Shown here: positions 45,798 through 59,934 of the stretch, in pieces | Layout of the letters: each line of letters opens with the position of its first letter | Position numbering within the stretch: the stretch's first letter is position 1 | Assembly (NCBI RefSeq): GCF_040054535.1 | Contig: NC_090777.1 | Span: 15,329,501-15,393,500, forward strand | DNA: 64,000 nucleotides | DNA from: Antennarius striatus | Lineage: Eukaryota > Chordata > Actinopteri > Lophiiformes > Antennariidae | Direction: 5' to 3' | Program-made: the position numbers and the translations under genes | The notes under the pieces: generated by a model | Seen by the model: only the letters and a program-made list of their open reading frames with translations | The model's database searches: none | What the model was told of the DNA's origin: nothing

Positions 45798-46747
45798 TTG
45801 TTCAAATGATACTGAAGAAAACGGAATGCAAATATTATTTATTGGTATTTAAACATGTTATAAAAATAAGATTCATAAAAAAGTTTTATATTACATGCCA
45901 GTACATTTATCTTCTTTGAACAAGTCATGTACACACACAACATGAAACAGTGATTTAAGTGTAAAAGACAGAACTGACTGTGAATAATGCAATGAAAACA
46001 AGTGATCATGCATTTTTTTTTATAACTAAACAGAAAAAATGTTTAGTTCTTCTGAGAAATGTTACCACAAATTTAGAGATTTTCATGTTTAAAATTTTCT
46101 ATAGGAAAATCCTGCAAGCTAAAAATACTTTCAGTCATCCAGATTATTTTGTATCGTTCATGTTGTTCATGCTGTGTTGGTGCACAGGTTTTTTCTGTGT
46201 GTCGTTACCTGTGTCATTTCTGTGTGAAATGAATACTGTGCATATATTAATCAAACCAGCACCGTAGTGAAGTCCGCCTGAAGGCTCTTATAGAGTCACC
46301 TGTATCACAGGAGTCATTGTTCGATCAGTCTTAATGTCACCTCAAACACGAGACTATAAGACCACGTCCCTGTTCTCACATTCATATTGCTTTTGTTCTC
46401 GCCAAGTAAACATTGTTGTGCCCTATGTGTGTTCCCTTCCCTTGGTACCTTGGCCTTAACTAAACCCAACAGTATGCAAAATGAACAATATGTGGCATGG
46501 CAATGCTGGGGAGAGTGAGAGTTGGTCTGATGATTCTAGTCACCACTGGTAGGATTAGATAAAACCTGAGATCACTTCACAAAAAGTTACTTTCTCCTCT
46601 TTCTCTCAAGCCCACTAGACGAATAAAGTCTTCTGCCGTTAAGCAATAATTACATCTCCGTTAGAAACTCTTAGGAGTTACCAGCTGAGTTCAGAATGTA
46701 ATAAACTTGTTTTAACCACACTTGAGTTTTCTGTGAGATCGCCAGCA
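44900..46747. other. Spacer and probable xpc 3' UTR; (TC)n(AC)n microsatellite
   Basis: No gene is seen. A TC run followed by about 30 AC units occupies 45718-45789. Minus-strand AATAAA motifs near 45837-45845 could end the xpc transcript, giving a ~900-base 3' UTR. Confidence 0.45.
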
Positions 46748-49700
46748 TTAAACTTTCTCAAAGGGGAACAAATGTTTTTCTTGTCCTCTCTTTTCTCGTT
46801 TGGTTCTTTTCTTCTTCAGTCCACTAACTCTCCCTTCATTCTCCTCTGCTTGTCTGTTCTGGGGCCAGGACATGGCCAGGGTTTCAGAAGCAGTCTTAGC
46901 TCCATGACTTCCACCTTCATCCGCCTCCTCATCAGAAGAAAGCACGTTGGTCTCTTCTCCTTTAGCGAGACTATTCAGTGCCTGGTTCTTCTTGCTGTAG
47001 CGCTGCTTAAGCTTCTCTCTGATAAGGAGACCCTTCACCAACAGTGTCCAGTTGGAGTTTGCCCGCTTTTCTCTTTTCTACAATGGGAGGAGAAAAAAAG
47101 GCTCATATGGTTTTCAATACAGTATTTTTCCTCTAACATAAAAGCTGATTAATAGTAACTACATTTCTCAAAATAAGATTTTAACTTTTTAGTTCAAAAC
47201 AAAATCCATACAACGGTACTGTAATGTCAGCTGATAAGTCAGGTTGACACAGTTAAATACAAACACACCTCTTTTTCCTTCTGTTTTTGAAGCTCTTGTT
47301 CTTCCACCCAGGCTGCTCGGAGAATCTCCTCATGCTCTTCACACACAATGTAACCATCAGTCCTGAAACACACCCATCCAACCCAGATTAAAAAAGAAAA
47401 TGGAATGCTCTCCAAGATGTTAATAAAACAGAGGTGATATGTCTGGCTCGGGATTTCATCACTGGCCTCTGGGATTCAGCCAGTAATGGAGTCCAGAGCC
47501 AGGCAAACCTCCAGTGAGAGGATTCATGTATGACTTCACCATAACAAACTCTTGCCATGGCCAGGCAGGGTGGGCCTAAAAACACAAAGGGACTCGGTAT
47601 CAATGGCAAGGATGTCACTGAAGCCGAATAAGTCAAAGATGATAATGATACGGAGACGTCAAGTGACCCACAAATGTGAGGTTAAAAGGTCTTGGAGGAG
47701 GTCATCCCATCAGTCCAGGAAAATCCCTTCAGGTGCCAGTGAAAGCAGCATAATGAGCTTCTCAGAGACAGAAGCACCTTAGCCAATGCTGAACGGAAGA
47801 CAAATGAAAGGCTGACGACGACTGAAAGAGCAAGATTGCAGAAGTACTGGAAAGGTCTGCTACCAAGACTGACGCTCTGCATCATACTGAAGACGTCTAT
47901 GGAAGGAGTGGAGAGAGGAGTGAAGAATAGAACAGAGTCAATCCCAGCTTGACATTAGTTGGGTTCCTAGATCCAGTCAGCTGCAGCTCCCCCTTTTATC
48001 AGTGGGGGGAGAATTCAAGGTTTGTACCTGTGTATGGAGACTCATGTAATGAGAATGCTGAAAGTGTGGATCCTAGGCTGTGGGTCTCCAGTTCAGACCT
48101 GTACCCTGCTCAACTTGTATGTCAAGCAAGAATGGGACAGAATTCCACTTCCAAATTCAAACCAGACATGAGCCTATCGCAGCTTTTTTTTTTTTTAAAA
48201 GCCAGCTGGGATAGGCTCCAGCTCCCCGTGACCTGCTACGGCGGATACAGTGGCGGTACATGAAAATGACTGAATATTGCAATCATCAAATTCAGAGGTA
48301 TCATATATTTATGAAAAATACATAAAAGTTTATCATACATTTGGTACCTTATTAAACTGCATTTACAATTCAAATCACTGTTATTTATTGACATTTATAA
48401 GGTTCTTTTTAAAGTCATAAATGTCCTGTCAAGAGATTATATAAAGACCTCGTGGTGCTCATGACTGATTATTTTAAGCATTGACATGATATCAAGCAAC
48501 AAAATAACAAGAAAAAAACTGTTCCTCAGGCGTTGGGTTAATATTTCTTGACACAACAACTCTAAATATTTTTTCCTTTTCTTAGGATGTTTCAGATGAG
48601 ATGTTTTTTCACAAGTTATCCTGCAACAATAAAAGTAACTGTGTCTAAAAGCAAAAATTTAGACACAAAGAATCCAACTCACTGGAGACTGGGAGGGACA
48701 TGCTCCTGCACTGACCACACACTTCCTGGTGTTTATTTGATGCTTTATTAGCTGGAGATGTACTGAGTGTTGTCTTACACGGCGTGCGAGTAGCCTCCGT
48801 GGAAATCAAAGCCTGTGACTGCAGAGGCAGCGTCGACATCCAGCTTTTTGGCCACGCGGTGCAGGTTGGGCAGCCTCAGGTGAACACACCCAACTGGTAG
48901 CATACAGGGTTTAAACAGGTACACATTACCAAAGTCATTCCGGGGAACCTGAAAGCAGGAGACAAGAGACTTGTAACATACAGTATATTTCGCATTATTT
49001 TTCACATCTTTCAGTTTTACATCTTAATTTTTTGGTTGTTTATACAACCTAGGGCCCATTTCTCTGCTGTGTCTCCAACTTTAAGGCTACAGGGATCTTA
49101 TTTTCTTTCAGTAACCACTCCTGTTCACAGAGACAGGTACCTTCCCATCCACAGCTATCGGTGGCTGATACTCCTCAGTTTGCCATTCTCCAAAGAGAGG
49201 AAGGTCATTCTCATCCTTCCGCTCAGACATCATCCTGGCCTTACGGGAACGATTAGAGAAGCCCTTTACCATCTAAAAGGGAGACACAGTGGTATAGCGT
49301 TACATACAATAAATAATTAGAAAAAATTAACGCCTTTAAGTTTCAGATCCAGAGGCAATAATGACTGCATCATTCTATTCAGTAATTCCCTGTTTAAATC
49401 TGGAGAGACTGTGGAAATACTATCGAGAAGTAACTTAATCTTTTCAGTGTCTTAGAAAGAATAATGGTCTCTAACCAGGCGTGAAAGAAGATGCGTGTCT
49501 TGAGTTAAGGACGTCCTCACAAAGAAGCGGTTACATAGACCCTTCTTCCTGTCAACACTTACAGCAATTGTTTGGCCAAAAATTCATGCTGGTGATTGCA
49601 TTCAGTTTTCAACGTTCACATCCACCAGACCTCATCTACATAAATGTTAGAAAGGATTGTTGAAGGGTTTTGATTTCCATTTAAATGAACAGATTATGGC

Positions 49701-52700
49701 CACTTTCATTTCGTGACCAAATGTTCCTCTTTTTTTGGTCAAGTCACGCATTGTGCAGATTAAGACCTCTAACATGACTAGAGAAGATTTAAGGAGAACA
49801 AACACTGACAAACTAAAAGCCTAGGATTGAAAACAAACAAGCAACAAGTATTGTCTCTTACCTTGTACGGTTCCTCTCCTAGTCTGACAGTTCGTGCTTC
49901 TTTCAGCCAAGTGTCTTTGGAATGGAGGGTGTGAACACAGTCCCTGAGGAGAGAGATGATTTAACATTAGATTTAACAACTAAACAACAGTCCTCATTCG
50001 TTCAAGATTGGCTTGCGCCCAGTGCACACTTCCTTCCTTCTGGATTGTATTCAAATATGCATTTCAAGTGTGAAAGTGTGAACAATTTCCAAACAAACAT
50101 TAGCAATCAAAAAGAGCAAAAGACATAATTTGCTGTGAGCTGAGGTGTCAACACAACACCCTCAAGCACACAACACCAAAGATGGTATGAGAGCACCACC
50201 AGGAGGATATGGATGCTCACATGAGCAAATACAGGTCAGCTTCTAGCTCGCACATCAGACCAATCAGGTTTGTCCTTGAGAGGCCAAGAAGTCCAGATCA
50301 GACTTCATAATGAAGTACGTTAGTTTGAAGTACACAGGAAGGACGTAGTGATTAAATGATCAATGACATCATAAAATTATTCCATAACACTACAAATAGT
50401 GCATGCTGTTCCTCCTGCATCAAAATATACTACTTGACTTCAGCAGGTCACTTATTTCTTTTTTGTACTTCAAATGCAACATTAAAAAAGCATTCACTCA
50501 GGGGCTAAAAGAAAATATAGCATCTTGATTCAAATAGACTCACAACTAAGAGTTTTATTTTTTTGTTTCTCTCACCTGGAGTAAACTGGCTCTCCTCTAC
50601 AATATCCCAGAACGGTGGCTGTCCCAGGATATATGGCTTCATATTTCAGCAGGTGTCTCTTTAAGGCGTACAGTGGGTGATTCTTATACTCAGCCACTGA
50701 GATCGGCAGTGGCTTGTTCACTAGCTTGTTCTGCAGCTATGTGATCAAAAAAACAGACAGATGTTAAATCAACAATAAATAAAACAGAAATCTCTTTTTC
50801 CACAAAATCAGAACCTTTTATCTGTGCCCTATATCATTTTAGTTCTGTGAAAGCACACACACCTCCAAGAGACTCTGCTTCTGTAGGCTTTGGATATTAT
50901 TATTTAACATAGTACATCATTTAAGTGATAAAACCAGACATTAAAAACGTCCGTGTGTTGATAACGAACAAAGCAATCGCAGGAAGTAAAACATAAAAAT
51001 TTTCCCACTGATTTGTTTGATCAGCATTTAACAGAACCACTGCGTAAAAAGTCTTCAGTGACAAACTAAATGACATTGGTGTCTTTATCAAGTGGTGAGC
51101 AAATATCCATCTAAAATCCCCTCATTTTTGATTATTTACTGTTCATGGACTTTTTAGACAATAATTTAAACCAGCAAGAAATAAATGAAATAAAATGAGA
51201 TTTTGAAATGAAACTTTTTAACAATAGCAGCTGGAATTAAAGGACAACTTCACAGGCAAGACAAAGGCTGCGAAATGAGCTGAAAAGGGGAGACATGGAA
51301 TAAAACCTAATAATACATGTCTATGAAATATGAAGAATAATTAGCTTTAGTCATATGTATAAAAAAATAGATCCTTAGCTGTTGACAGCTGTCCATCTGT
51401 CTCACCTCTTTGTCTTCCTTTATGTCCCTCTCGTCCTCAGGTCCAAGGAATGGCTCAAGCATTTCCTGCCACCATTCCTCATCCACACGCCTCTTCCTGG
51501 ACAAAGTCATCCAGGTGGGGTCATATTTCCTCCCCAAGTCTTTTAAAAATCCATCCCCATCCACTGACACCACGTATGTCACTGGTGCTGTTGCATTCTG
51601 GGAGCAGAGGGAAGGCAACCCGACCCCGTGCTCCACATCCACACAAATCCAGGAAGAGGCATTTTCAATATATACCTCCAGCCACTCATCAGCTCCAGAG
51701 CCCTCCTTCTTTTTCTTGCTCCTGTGCTTTAATCCATTGCTCACTGCTTCTTTACCCTCATTATCATCTCCCTCCTCTTCCTCCTGCTTTACCTGTTTCT
51801 TCCCACCACTCCTCCTCACTGTGGTAGTGGTATTTTTTCGTTTGGTCACTTTTGCTTTGTTCTTTCCTTTCCAATTTCCGTTCTTTGAAGATTTAGCTCC
51901 ACTCTCTGAATCTGCACTATCATCATCCTCAGTGGTCATCTGAAAGTCTTCATCGCTAAGTCCCTCATCTACATTTTCCACTTCACTGCTGCTGTCCTCC
52001 TTGTAGCTAACTTTTGAGGCTATGCTGCGGCGTTTCGAGTTCTTTGGCCTCTGTCCTCCTGATGCTAAAGCCTTCTCCTCAACCTCCTCCTTTATTTCTG
52101 ACCTCTTTGCTCTCTTTCCTCCTCTTTCCACTTTGGTTTTCCCTCCTCCTGCTGGTCTTTTGGTGCCTGGAGACACCTTTGACTCAGGGGGGCTGGTCTT
52201 AGGGTTTTTCTGGTATGTGTTGCTCTTTCCTGGAGCACCAGCACCTCCTTTGCTCTAGAGAAAGAATTTGTAGATTAGAAGAGATGTTTTTCCTCCCACT
52301 GATGAGCTTTCTTGATACACTCTTCAAAACATTAACAGAAGAGTATGGACCGTTGTGGATGAAATAATAAGTAAAAAGTAAAAGGTTAAAATAGTTAATT
52401 AAAAGTTAAAAATTGCTTAGTATCCTTCAATGGGAGTACCTTGGAAGGGTGGGGTTTGAGGGGAACTGGTTGCAATGAAAGAACCAATCGGCAGAAGAGC
52501 TGCAGAGATCTCAACACCAGCAGGAAGAGCTGCATAAAACATAAACCACTGAAGTATTTTATAACATCCAATTTATTATAACTTTGTATGTTCAACATAA
52601 TGCAATCTACTTTATTAGAGGGACTAGGATACTAACATGAGTCATCTCCTGGTGGTTACGAGCCGACAGACTGGCCAGCCGTCTTTCCATCAGAGCCCTG

Positions 52701-54954
52701 AGGTCTGGACTCTCCTCATAAGGGAGGCTGGGGTTGATGGTGAATGTTGCTCTAAACCTGGAAAAGCACAAATTTTAGGATTGGATGGAATCAGAATTTA
52801 GAAATAAAGCTGTATTTACACCAAACCAGTCACTAAAAAGGTAAAGAGGTAAAGATGATTACTCTAGAACAGAGGAAGACCACACAGCATAATAGCTGTT
52901 CTCAAAAGGCCAGATGTAACTTAGAAATGTAACTAAATGTAACTCAATGTAATGTAACATAAATGTAACTACTCCTTAATGTTAAATAACGCTGAATTTA
53001 TTATTTATTCAAGTCACAAAAATTACAGTTACACAGAAAAACATGTTTGCTTGATTCTCTGTTACAACCTACTGTATATCCTTTTACTGTAATTTGTCAG
53101 GTTATGAAACCCAAAAAACTCCCATCAATCAAGGATCAAACTATCCAAGTGAATAAATGAAAACAACATCAAACACAAGTTAGGACATTAACTTTGTTCA
53201 AAACATTTGGTCAAAGTTAAAATGGGCTGAATTACTGCATTGTGGGAAATGTAGTTAGTCAAAGCACACTTTTTCGAAACTTTGACCTTTTATGCTCTCG
53301 TGGGCCACATAAAATTATATGGCGGGCCACATTTGTCAAACCGTGCCATGTGTTTGACACATGTGTTCTGGAACCTCACATTACATGCATTTCCTATTTC
53401 ATAAACCCTTACCATTTAAGCAGTCCGGACAGGTAGTTCTGGTTGATGCGTTCCTTGGAAACCAGAGCGAAGTGAGTGGGCAGGAGCGACAGAGTGATGG
53501 CCAGCAGGTCCGGTTCACTGCACAGACGGTTGCGGAACATCCCACTGGCAATCAGGCACATGAGGTGAACCTGGGAGACCACACAAGGTTTGCAGTGATC
53601 ACAAACCTCTGAGGTGATTTCATATGAAATGTAAGATTAAAAAGTGTTTTCACTTTGTGTGTGTCCACCAGCAGGTCCTTCTTGTATCGGTTCACCATCC
53701 GCCTCAGATAGGTCTCAAACTCTGCCTGCCTCTTCTTCCTTGCCAATGAGTGATTACAATTAGATGAAAGCAGACAACAAAGCTCCAAAGTGTATGACCG
53801 CACACAAAACTGCAAATCAAAATGCTAATCAAATGAACATCTAAACCAACACACAGTGGGCACTAAAGTGGGCACTAAAAACACAAAAGGTTCTGTAAAG
53901 CATCGAGCTGGAAGACGACAGATACTGCGGACGGGGCCCACGTCCTTGTAGGAATCAATCTAAGACAAAATGATTTTATTTTTGATTCTCCTGCAGATGG
54001 GGCGGGTTATGTCTAGCACTCCTGTCAATCAATCTCATTGTTACATCATGATGGAGGCTGAATTTATGTATTTTATTATTTATGTATTAATTTCAGGACA
54101 TTTTTATACTCCTGGATGTTTTTCTAGATGCAGTATTACAGTTGATACAGGACTTGTTAATCAGATTCTAGGAGTTGGTAGGGTTAGGGGGACCACTATG
54201 TACATGTAGAGACCCGAAAAACATGTTTTTCATAATAGGGTCCCTTTAACGCATAAATACTTACTTTTTCCTGACTTCTGGAGTCTCGATCTCTATCTCT
54301 ACCGGCTGAGAGGGCAGCGCAGGCTCTGGTAATTCAACTGGACCCAGCGGCTCCTTCAGTTCTGATCAAAACACACACATGCAAATATTTCTCCAGTTGT
54401 CAGACTTTTAATGAAGCAGGTTTCACCGGTGAAATTAGTATTCTCCCAGTTCTTCCATTGGTATTTACAAATGAAGACATTTTTGAAATATTATCAGGCA
54501 TAATAATCTTAACACTGCTTTCTGGTGAACCACAGATTACCTTCAACTTCCTCCCAATCATCCTCGTCTTCTTCACTGTCCTCCTCCTCTTCCTCTTTCC
54601 CTGTTCTCTCGGCATTCACGACGACAACAGGTGCAGCTGAGGTTACCATCTCAAAGTCCTCCTCACTGTCTGGCTCCTCCTCTTTCACTGGTGACTGAAA
54701 GTATTTACTGGTTTTTGCAGCAGCAGTGGTTGTTGTGGTAGAAGGGGCATTCTTGACTGTCCATTTTGTAGAAGAACGCCGTTTGGGTATGACCTTCCTC
54801 TCAAGCTTATCCTCTTCCTCTTTAATATCCCTACCTTGAAGAAGAGACACAAAGAAATAGTTGCTAGCTGATTGATTCTGAAAATGACGGCTTTCTACCT
54901 CTTCTTTCTTGACTTACTCAGTTGAAAAACTATAGATTAAGGGCATTGTATATT

Positions 54955-55014
<60 letters not shown>

Positions 55015-55771
55015 TGCATGCATTTGATTAACAAAGTTACTAGTGTGTGCCGGATTATTTACACCACTGTTGACCTTCTAAATTATGAATTATAAAAACT
55101 GCACATTGAAATCACTAGTATTGGGGAACTCACAAAACAATTGTGTGAATTGCCACTTAGTTTAACATAATATCAGCATCCATCCATCCACATAATGTTC
55201 CAATGATTATTCCACTGTTAAAAGACACTTCATACTGACTTTGGTTTTGCATGAGGAGTTTGACACAATGAAGAGGAACCGGCAAAACAAACGCACCGTA
55301 TTTAACCCATCATTTTGTTTGCATTCTACATTTGTACGGTAATAAATCGCACTATATCACGCCTTCTGTTACATGTACATCATTAACGTGTTATGGTTAA
55401 TGTTACTGATCAGTAATGTATCAACTGAATAGGTCTTAATATATAATCCAAGACTGATGCAGTGATGACATTCATCAATCCAATGTTTTCAGATGAACCA
55501 CAGGAGTTCACAGAGAAAAATAAACGCATTACAATAGAAGGGGTTACATAGTCATTACCTGGCCCTCCTATAGTTCCCGGTACTGCATCCCATCACTTTT
55601 CAGGGACGACAAGAGGACCAGTCCTCACTTACCGGTGTCTCTCTCTAGTCCTTTGCTGGTCACACCTGCAGGCTTCATCCTCTGTCTGCCTCCGCTGCTC
55701 GTTGCCTTCTTCACCTGCTTCAGTTTGTTGGCATCGGCCGCTGTCTGCGCACACGCTTCGTGTTTGGCCAT
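46748..55771 (-). CDS. xpc: XPC, DNA damage recognition subunit of nucleotide excision repair, 933 aa
   Basis: XPC with RAD23B and centrin-2 senses helix-distorting lesions and recruits TFIIH in the nucleus. Fourteen coding exons: 55771-55633, 54834-54541, 54361-54265, 53738-53654, 53570-53413, 52757-52637, 52529-52440, 52254-51406, 50736-50576, 49943-49862, 49272-49141, 48948-48779, 47362-47269, 47077-46748. The sum is 2802 nt with consistent phase; human XPC has 940 aa. The protein starts [18 protein letters not shown], then an acidic region (~60-145). The transglutaminase-like Rad4 fold ([12 protein letters not shown] from ~182) is interrupted by a 283-codon exon 8 encoding a charged linker, resuming at WLEVYIE. 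BHD1 is in exon 9 ([20 protein letters not shown]), BHD2 in exons 10-11, and BHD3 in exons 11-12, ending FDFHGGYSH. The C-terminal centrin helix [19 protein letters not shown] carries W834, L837 and L841. The end is KHLFPFEKV. No defects seen. Confidence 0.97.
48198..48276 (+). repeat. SINE tail fragment
   Basis: AGCTGGGATAGGCTCCAGCT, CCCCGTGACC and GGCGGATACAGTGGCGGTA, then ATGAATGACTGA-like sequence, resemble the distal part of the SINE family at 9548 and 19638. It lies in the xpc intron between exons 13 and 12. Confidence 0.55.
53260..53370. repeat. hAT-type repeat fragment in xpc
   Basis: GGGCCACATAAAATTATATG, GCGGGCCACATTTG and GTGTTTGACACATGTG are diagnostic of a common vertebrate hAT-family terminus. 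The fragment lies between xpc exons 6 and 5. A further repeat-like tract, ending CATAATAGGGTCCCTTTAA, occupies about 53990-54250 between exons 4 and 3. Confidence 0.45.
54954..55012. repeat. (TG)n(TA)n microsatellite
   Basis: A short TG run followed by ~25 TA dinucleotides and GCATGCATGCAT, in the first xpc intron. TA runs of this length readily form cruciforms. Confidence 0.9.
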
Positions 55772-55806
55772 GCTGTCTCTCCTCTACTCTCAGATACACT
55801 CAAATA

Positions 55807-55979
55807 ACTTCCGGTCACTTTGGTTTCTGAACCAAAGCAGCGGCGGGAGTCCCTCCGCTGTCCACGCGGTGTTGCGTAAAGGCAGGAAATCAGTAGTTAT
55901 TCAACGTTTCACACAGACGCTTTTGTAACATATACCCCACACGGGGTTTGTTATGGGGGGGGGGCATTGCGTGACGTCA
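55807..55979 (-). promoter_or_regulatory. xpc: xpc promoter: ETS site, 8-bp inverted repeat, CRE
   Basis: ACTTCCGG at 55808-55815 is a perfect ETS/GABP site on the minus strand. CTTTGGTT (55818-55825) and AACCAAAG (55830-55837) form an inverted repeat with a 4-base loop. The CRE palindrome TGACGTCA is at 55972-55979, followed by CATCCG. All lie within 210 bases of the xpc ATG. No TATA box was seen. The combination is typical of a housekeeping promoter. Confidence 0.6.
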
Positions 55980-55989
55980 CATCCGCTCT

Positions 55990-58900
55990 GTCTTCTTCGT
56001 CGCTTATAACGCAGTAGTGCTAAAAAAAAAAAAGCGACTTATCGCTTTAAACCTACCAAAAACTCAAAATCACTCATTATTTCAGCGTGTAAAGAGCTTT
56101 CATTCCTATCGCTGATATTATCATAACCGAATCGGAGATTGTGTGCGTGTCTCTACGGTGGCGTATTTATGTAATGTCACTATTTGGACACTAGGAGGCG
56201 CTGTCGTGATGTATCAGGAACTAAGACGCATTGCATGAGGAGACCAGACCAGTGTGTGTTTCCGTGTCCACAGTCATTGTCGATTTGAGGCTTGACAGGA
56301 CTTTGCAGTGACACATTAACAATCTATTCATGCGGTTTTAAATAAAAGACACTCATTCTGTTAGTTGTACAACTATGTGACAGCAGAACAGTTGGATAAT
56401 TTTTTTTTTAATTGACAGCCCTCATCTGGTGCCAAACAATGAGTTGGACTTTGTTGAACAACAGTTCTAGATTAACAAATCTAAAGACAGCTGTGGGAAA
56501 AATGTGATTTGATTAATCTGATTCAGTTCTTATTGTAAAGTGGATTTTTGTTGTTCCAAAAAACTGTTTTACAGAATATGTAGTTTCCTTCTTGCATATG
56601 AGTGGGCCATTCTCATGACTTGACTTACAGTACATGCATTCTCAGACGTACTACTACTTTATGACAATCTGCTGTAATTTTTAAGGAAAATGATAATGCT
56701 TAATATGATGGATTAGCTCAAGCAATCCATCTTAGTATTCATAACAAACTGTCTTAAATGGAAGCGTTGAATATATAAAGAATAAAGAAGAGATATAATA
56801 CTACTGAAAAATAAAATAATGGTGCCATTTGCTCTGAAATAGAAAGTTTTGCCTCAACCAATGCAAAATTTCTATGAAAGTCTCTATAGAGATGAAGGTA
56901 TGACACATGACATTGTTTCTCATACAGAATTTAAAAAGAAGTGACAGAATATAATTTTTAAGAACTTCATATTTATTATACATCAGTGACTTGTGTCACA
57001 TTGCATTGCATTTTTTTAAACATTAAGCGTGCCTTGAAGAAAATGTTGAATGCTATTCTCAGGCAAATAAGAAAGGCACATATTCATGGAGTCTTGGACA
57101 CATTTAGCTTCAGTATGATGACAAATGGATCCACAATGTGCACAGGAGCCAACTCTTGTGAGCTATCTGGCAAAATCATCTGGTTTAGCAGCCAGATCTG
57201 AAAACAAGCAGTCACAAGTAGATTTCTAATGGTTACACCAATGGAGATCTGAAGCAGATATAACAGATTTAAGACTTTTTGTTATGTTCTATTATCCACA
57301 TAACTAGTAAGAGTGTAACAGTTAAAGTTTTTTTTTTCTGCTTATGATGAACAACACATCCTCTATCAGTGTCCTCCTCACTGATATAATTTGCTTCTGT
57401 TATGAAGGTATGATAACTATTTTCTTTAGAGGATCACAGTCCCTCAGTCTAATCAATTTAACAATTAGAATCAATTTGATTCACATTCCATACCATGGGA
57501 TTAAGATGGTGTTTTCTTAATATGTAACAATCATTTCCAGAGAATGTCTATACTTTCCACCAAGTGCATGCTGGGATTCTGTCTTTTTTCCACAGGAACT
57601 GAATTCGAATTAATAGGGCAAAAGAGCATGACTGAATGAATTCTCTGTCTTGTCTTTTGCGACTTGTCTGTGTGATACCTCTGTGATGAGTTCTGCCTCT
57701 TCAGTTTAAATCAATTCAGTTTATTTCAGTTCAATTTAACTTTCATTCTACTCTGATGTGATCGGTATTGATCATTTTGGGATTCTGTGGCAGATGTGTG
57801 TTTCACTTCAGAGAGTTGCCTGTCAGCTGATACAGTCAGATAGCTTCAGACTGACTCGCTGCAGTCGGGGCCTGATGAGAATGGGCAACCATTAGTGTTC
57901 CTAATGTGTGAATATTCATCTGTCATACATGCATCCATCTACTGAATGCTACTGCAAAGATGAATGTACACTTATGCGTTCTGTGCATGTGCATCCATAA
58001 TTCTGTGACTGTGTGGCAGGTTTTTTCGCTTCACACTCACTTGTATATGTGCATGAATTTATTGCTTCCAGTGAGCCTTGAGAGTTTGCGTATGCATTAG
58101 GTTGTGAGTGCATGTGCTGTATGTATATGTGTGAGATGACGGGGCTGGAGTCCATGGTCCAGTGCGCTGCACTCCAAGCGCGGTGCATGGCTTCCATCCC
58201 TATATGAGCCATCAGTACAGTCAGATAGGAATAAAAAGCCATACAGCGCACTGAGCATTGGGAAGACTGGATTTTAAGAGCTAAGGTGTGAGTCCACGTG
58301 TGCGCGCAGACACATGCACACACACACAGCGGGACGGTATCTGGAAAAGCATTAAAACAAAACCTTCTGGGGAGGACAAAACTGGAAAACAGAATAAAAG
58401 CAGAAGGACATTTGGAAAGCGGAAGGCAAGACTCTGCCCCGTATTCCATTTATACTGGGAATACAGCATCATACTGGACCAAGGACTGTTAGACAACCTG
58501 ACCAGAGAACAAGTAGTGTGTGACTGAGAGGGCGAGCAGAAGAGGGTTCATGGAAGATGAATGATGCCATCAGGTGATGAAGTATGGAAACAAGTGTGAC
58601 ATTTACTCAGAAAGCACGGATACTGGGCTTTTATCTCCACTGTATTGTTACCAAGGCAGCTGGATTTCCAAATGTGCTGCTCCTGTACCTTGACTGTCAG
58701 TCAGAAAAACCCTGAATACAACGTGTAAGACCTTTTAATGGCGTGTCTTAGATGGTTCAGTCACTATGTAGGTTACAATATAGTGGTGTCCTTGCCTTTT
58801 CTCTTTGCATCTCGTATTTTCATCTCCTCGAGCTCAGGTTATGGTCCAGGTGCCTGTGGTAACAGAATAAACAGCTACAGATGGAAATGTTAAGAAGTGC

Positions 58901-59930
58901 GTGAAAAAAACACAATTCAAATCTAACTGATATCTCTATCATCTTTTCTTCACTTAATATTCCATACAAAAAAACTCATATTCAGAATTTTATATCCTTT
59001 CTGATGAGCACTTTCTCTCAAGAGATAGATGAGAAAAGATTCCACCATTGCCATCCACATTAAAAAAAAAAAAGATTACCAGGCATTTGGTGTTGGTATA
59101 AATCTAAATGTTGTGGGTAAACTCATCCAGGAATGAGAGCTCTGTGGCACCTGATGCCGCAAGTACAACCAGACCGAAAGACGTTGATCAAACCCGTTTC
59201 TAAAAACCTGTCAGTGGAGATTTTCCGTTTCACGGAACAACGAACTAGTTTTGGTTTAGTCTAGGTTCACATGCAGCGCCAACTTGCTCCTGACACATAC
59301 AGTATACAGCTGTTTCTGGAATATCCATGAATCAAATAACTAAAATAGTCTATGAATCGTAGTGGATACTGATGACATCAGAAGGACTTTTTATTTTGCA
59401 TCATGTGAAATGTAAAAAAAAACCGCGCCATTCTGCGTAAAAGCGCCAGATGTCCCGATCAGACCTGTATGACTGCCCCCCTACAGAAGCTTCATGGGTG
59501 ACTTGATGAGGACTGAGACTTTGTAAGTGACTACATTAAATATCCCGGGTCTACAGTGGCTCTGCTAGTATTTGCTTTCTACAGATATAAAGCATGAGAA
59601 ATAATTCCTCTGGCGCCGTAAGAGGCTTCACAGCTTCACGGAGCGGATATGAAATAAATCCAATTACCGGCCTGTCAATCATGTTGTTAATTAGCCCGAC
59701 TCCAGCAGACTAAGTGGCATCAAAGCTAAAGACTCAAAATAGACACGAAGAGAAACAGAAAAATCACAGAAAGCGCGAAAATTCTGGAAACAACTACCGC
59801 GAATAAATCAGACAGACGCTCCTTCACTCAACCTCTAGACGGGCTGCTGCTATTTCTGGATCGCCACAGACAGCTCATGACAAAAAAAAAAAAGACAATG
59901 ATTAAAAAAAAAAAAAAAACCACGAAGAAG
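55990..59930. other. Intergenic upstream of xpc, no gene supported
   Basis: AT-rich sequence without conserved frames. One weak exon-like unit is at 59487-59522, with a CCCCCCTACAG acceptor, an open 36-base stretch containing ATGGGTGACTTG, and a GTAAGTGA donor. It is unsupported by similarity. Confidence 0.4.
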
Positions 59931-59934
59931 AAGC

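Noticed and set aside
47400..47950. Frames inside the xpc intron between exons 13 and 12
   Set aside because: Repeat-like, broken in all frames; may be an old retroelement but no diagnostic motif was found.
51410..52258. Long plus-strand open frames opposite xpc exon 8
   Set aside because: They are the antisense of a low-complexity, K/E/S-rich 849-nt coding exon whose minus frame is XPC.
57949..58496. 166-codon minus-strand frame with MAHIGMEAMHRAWS
   Set aside because: Unrecognised, no splice or promoter context, ends in CA-repeat-like sequence.
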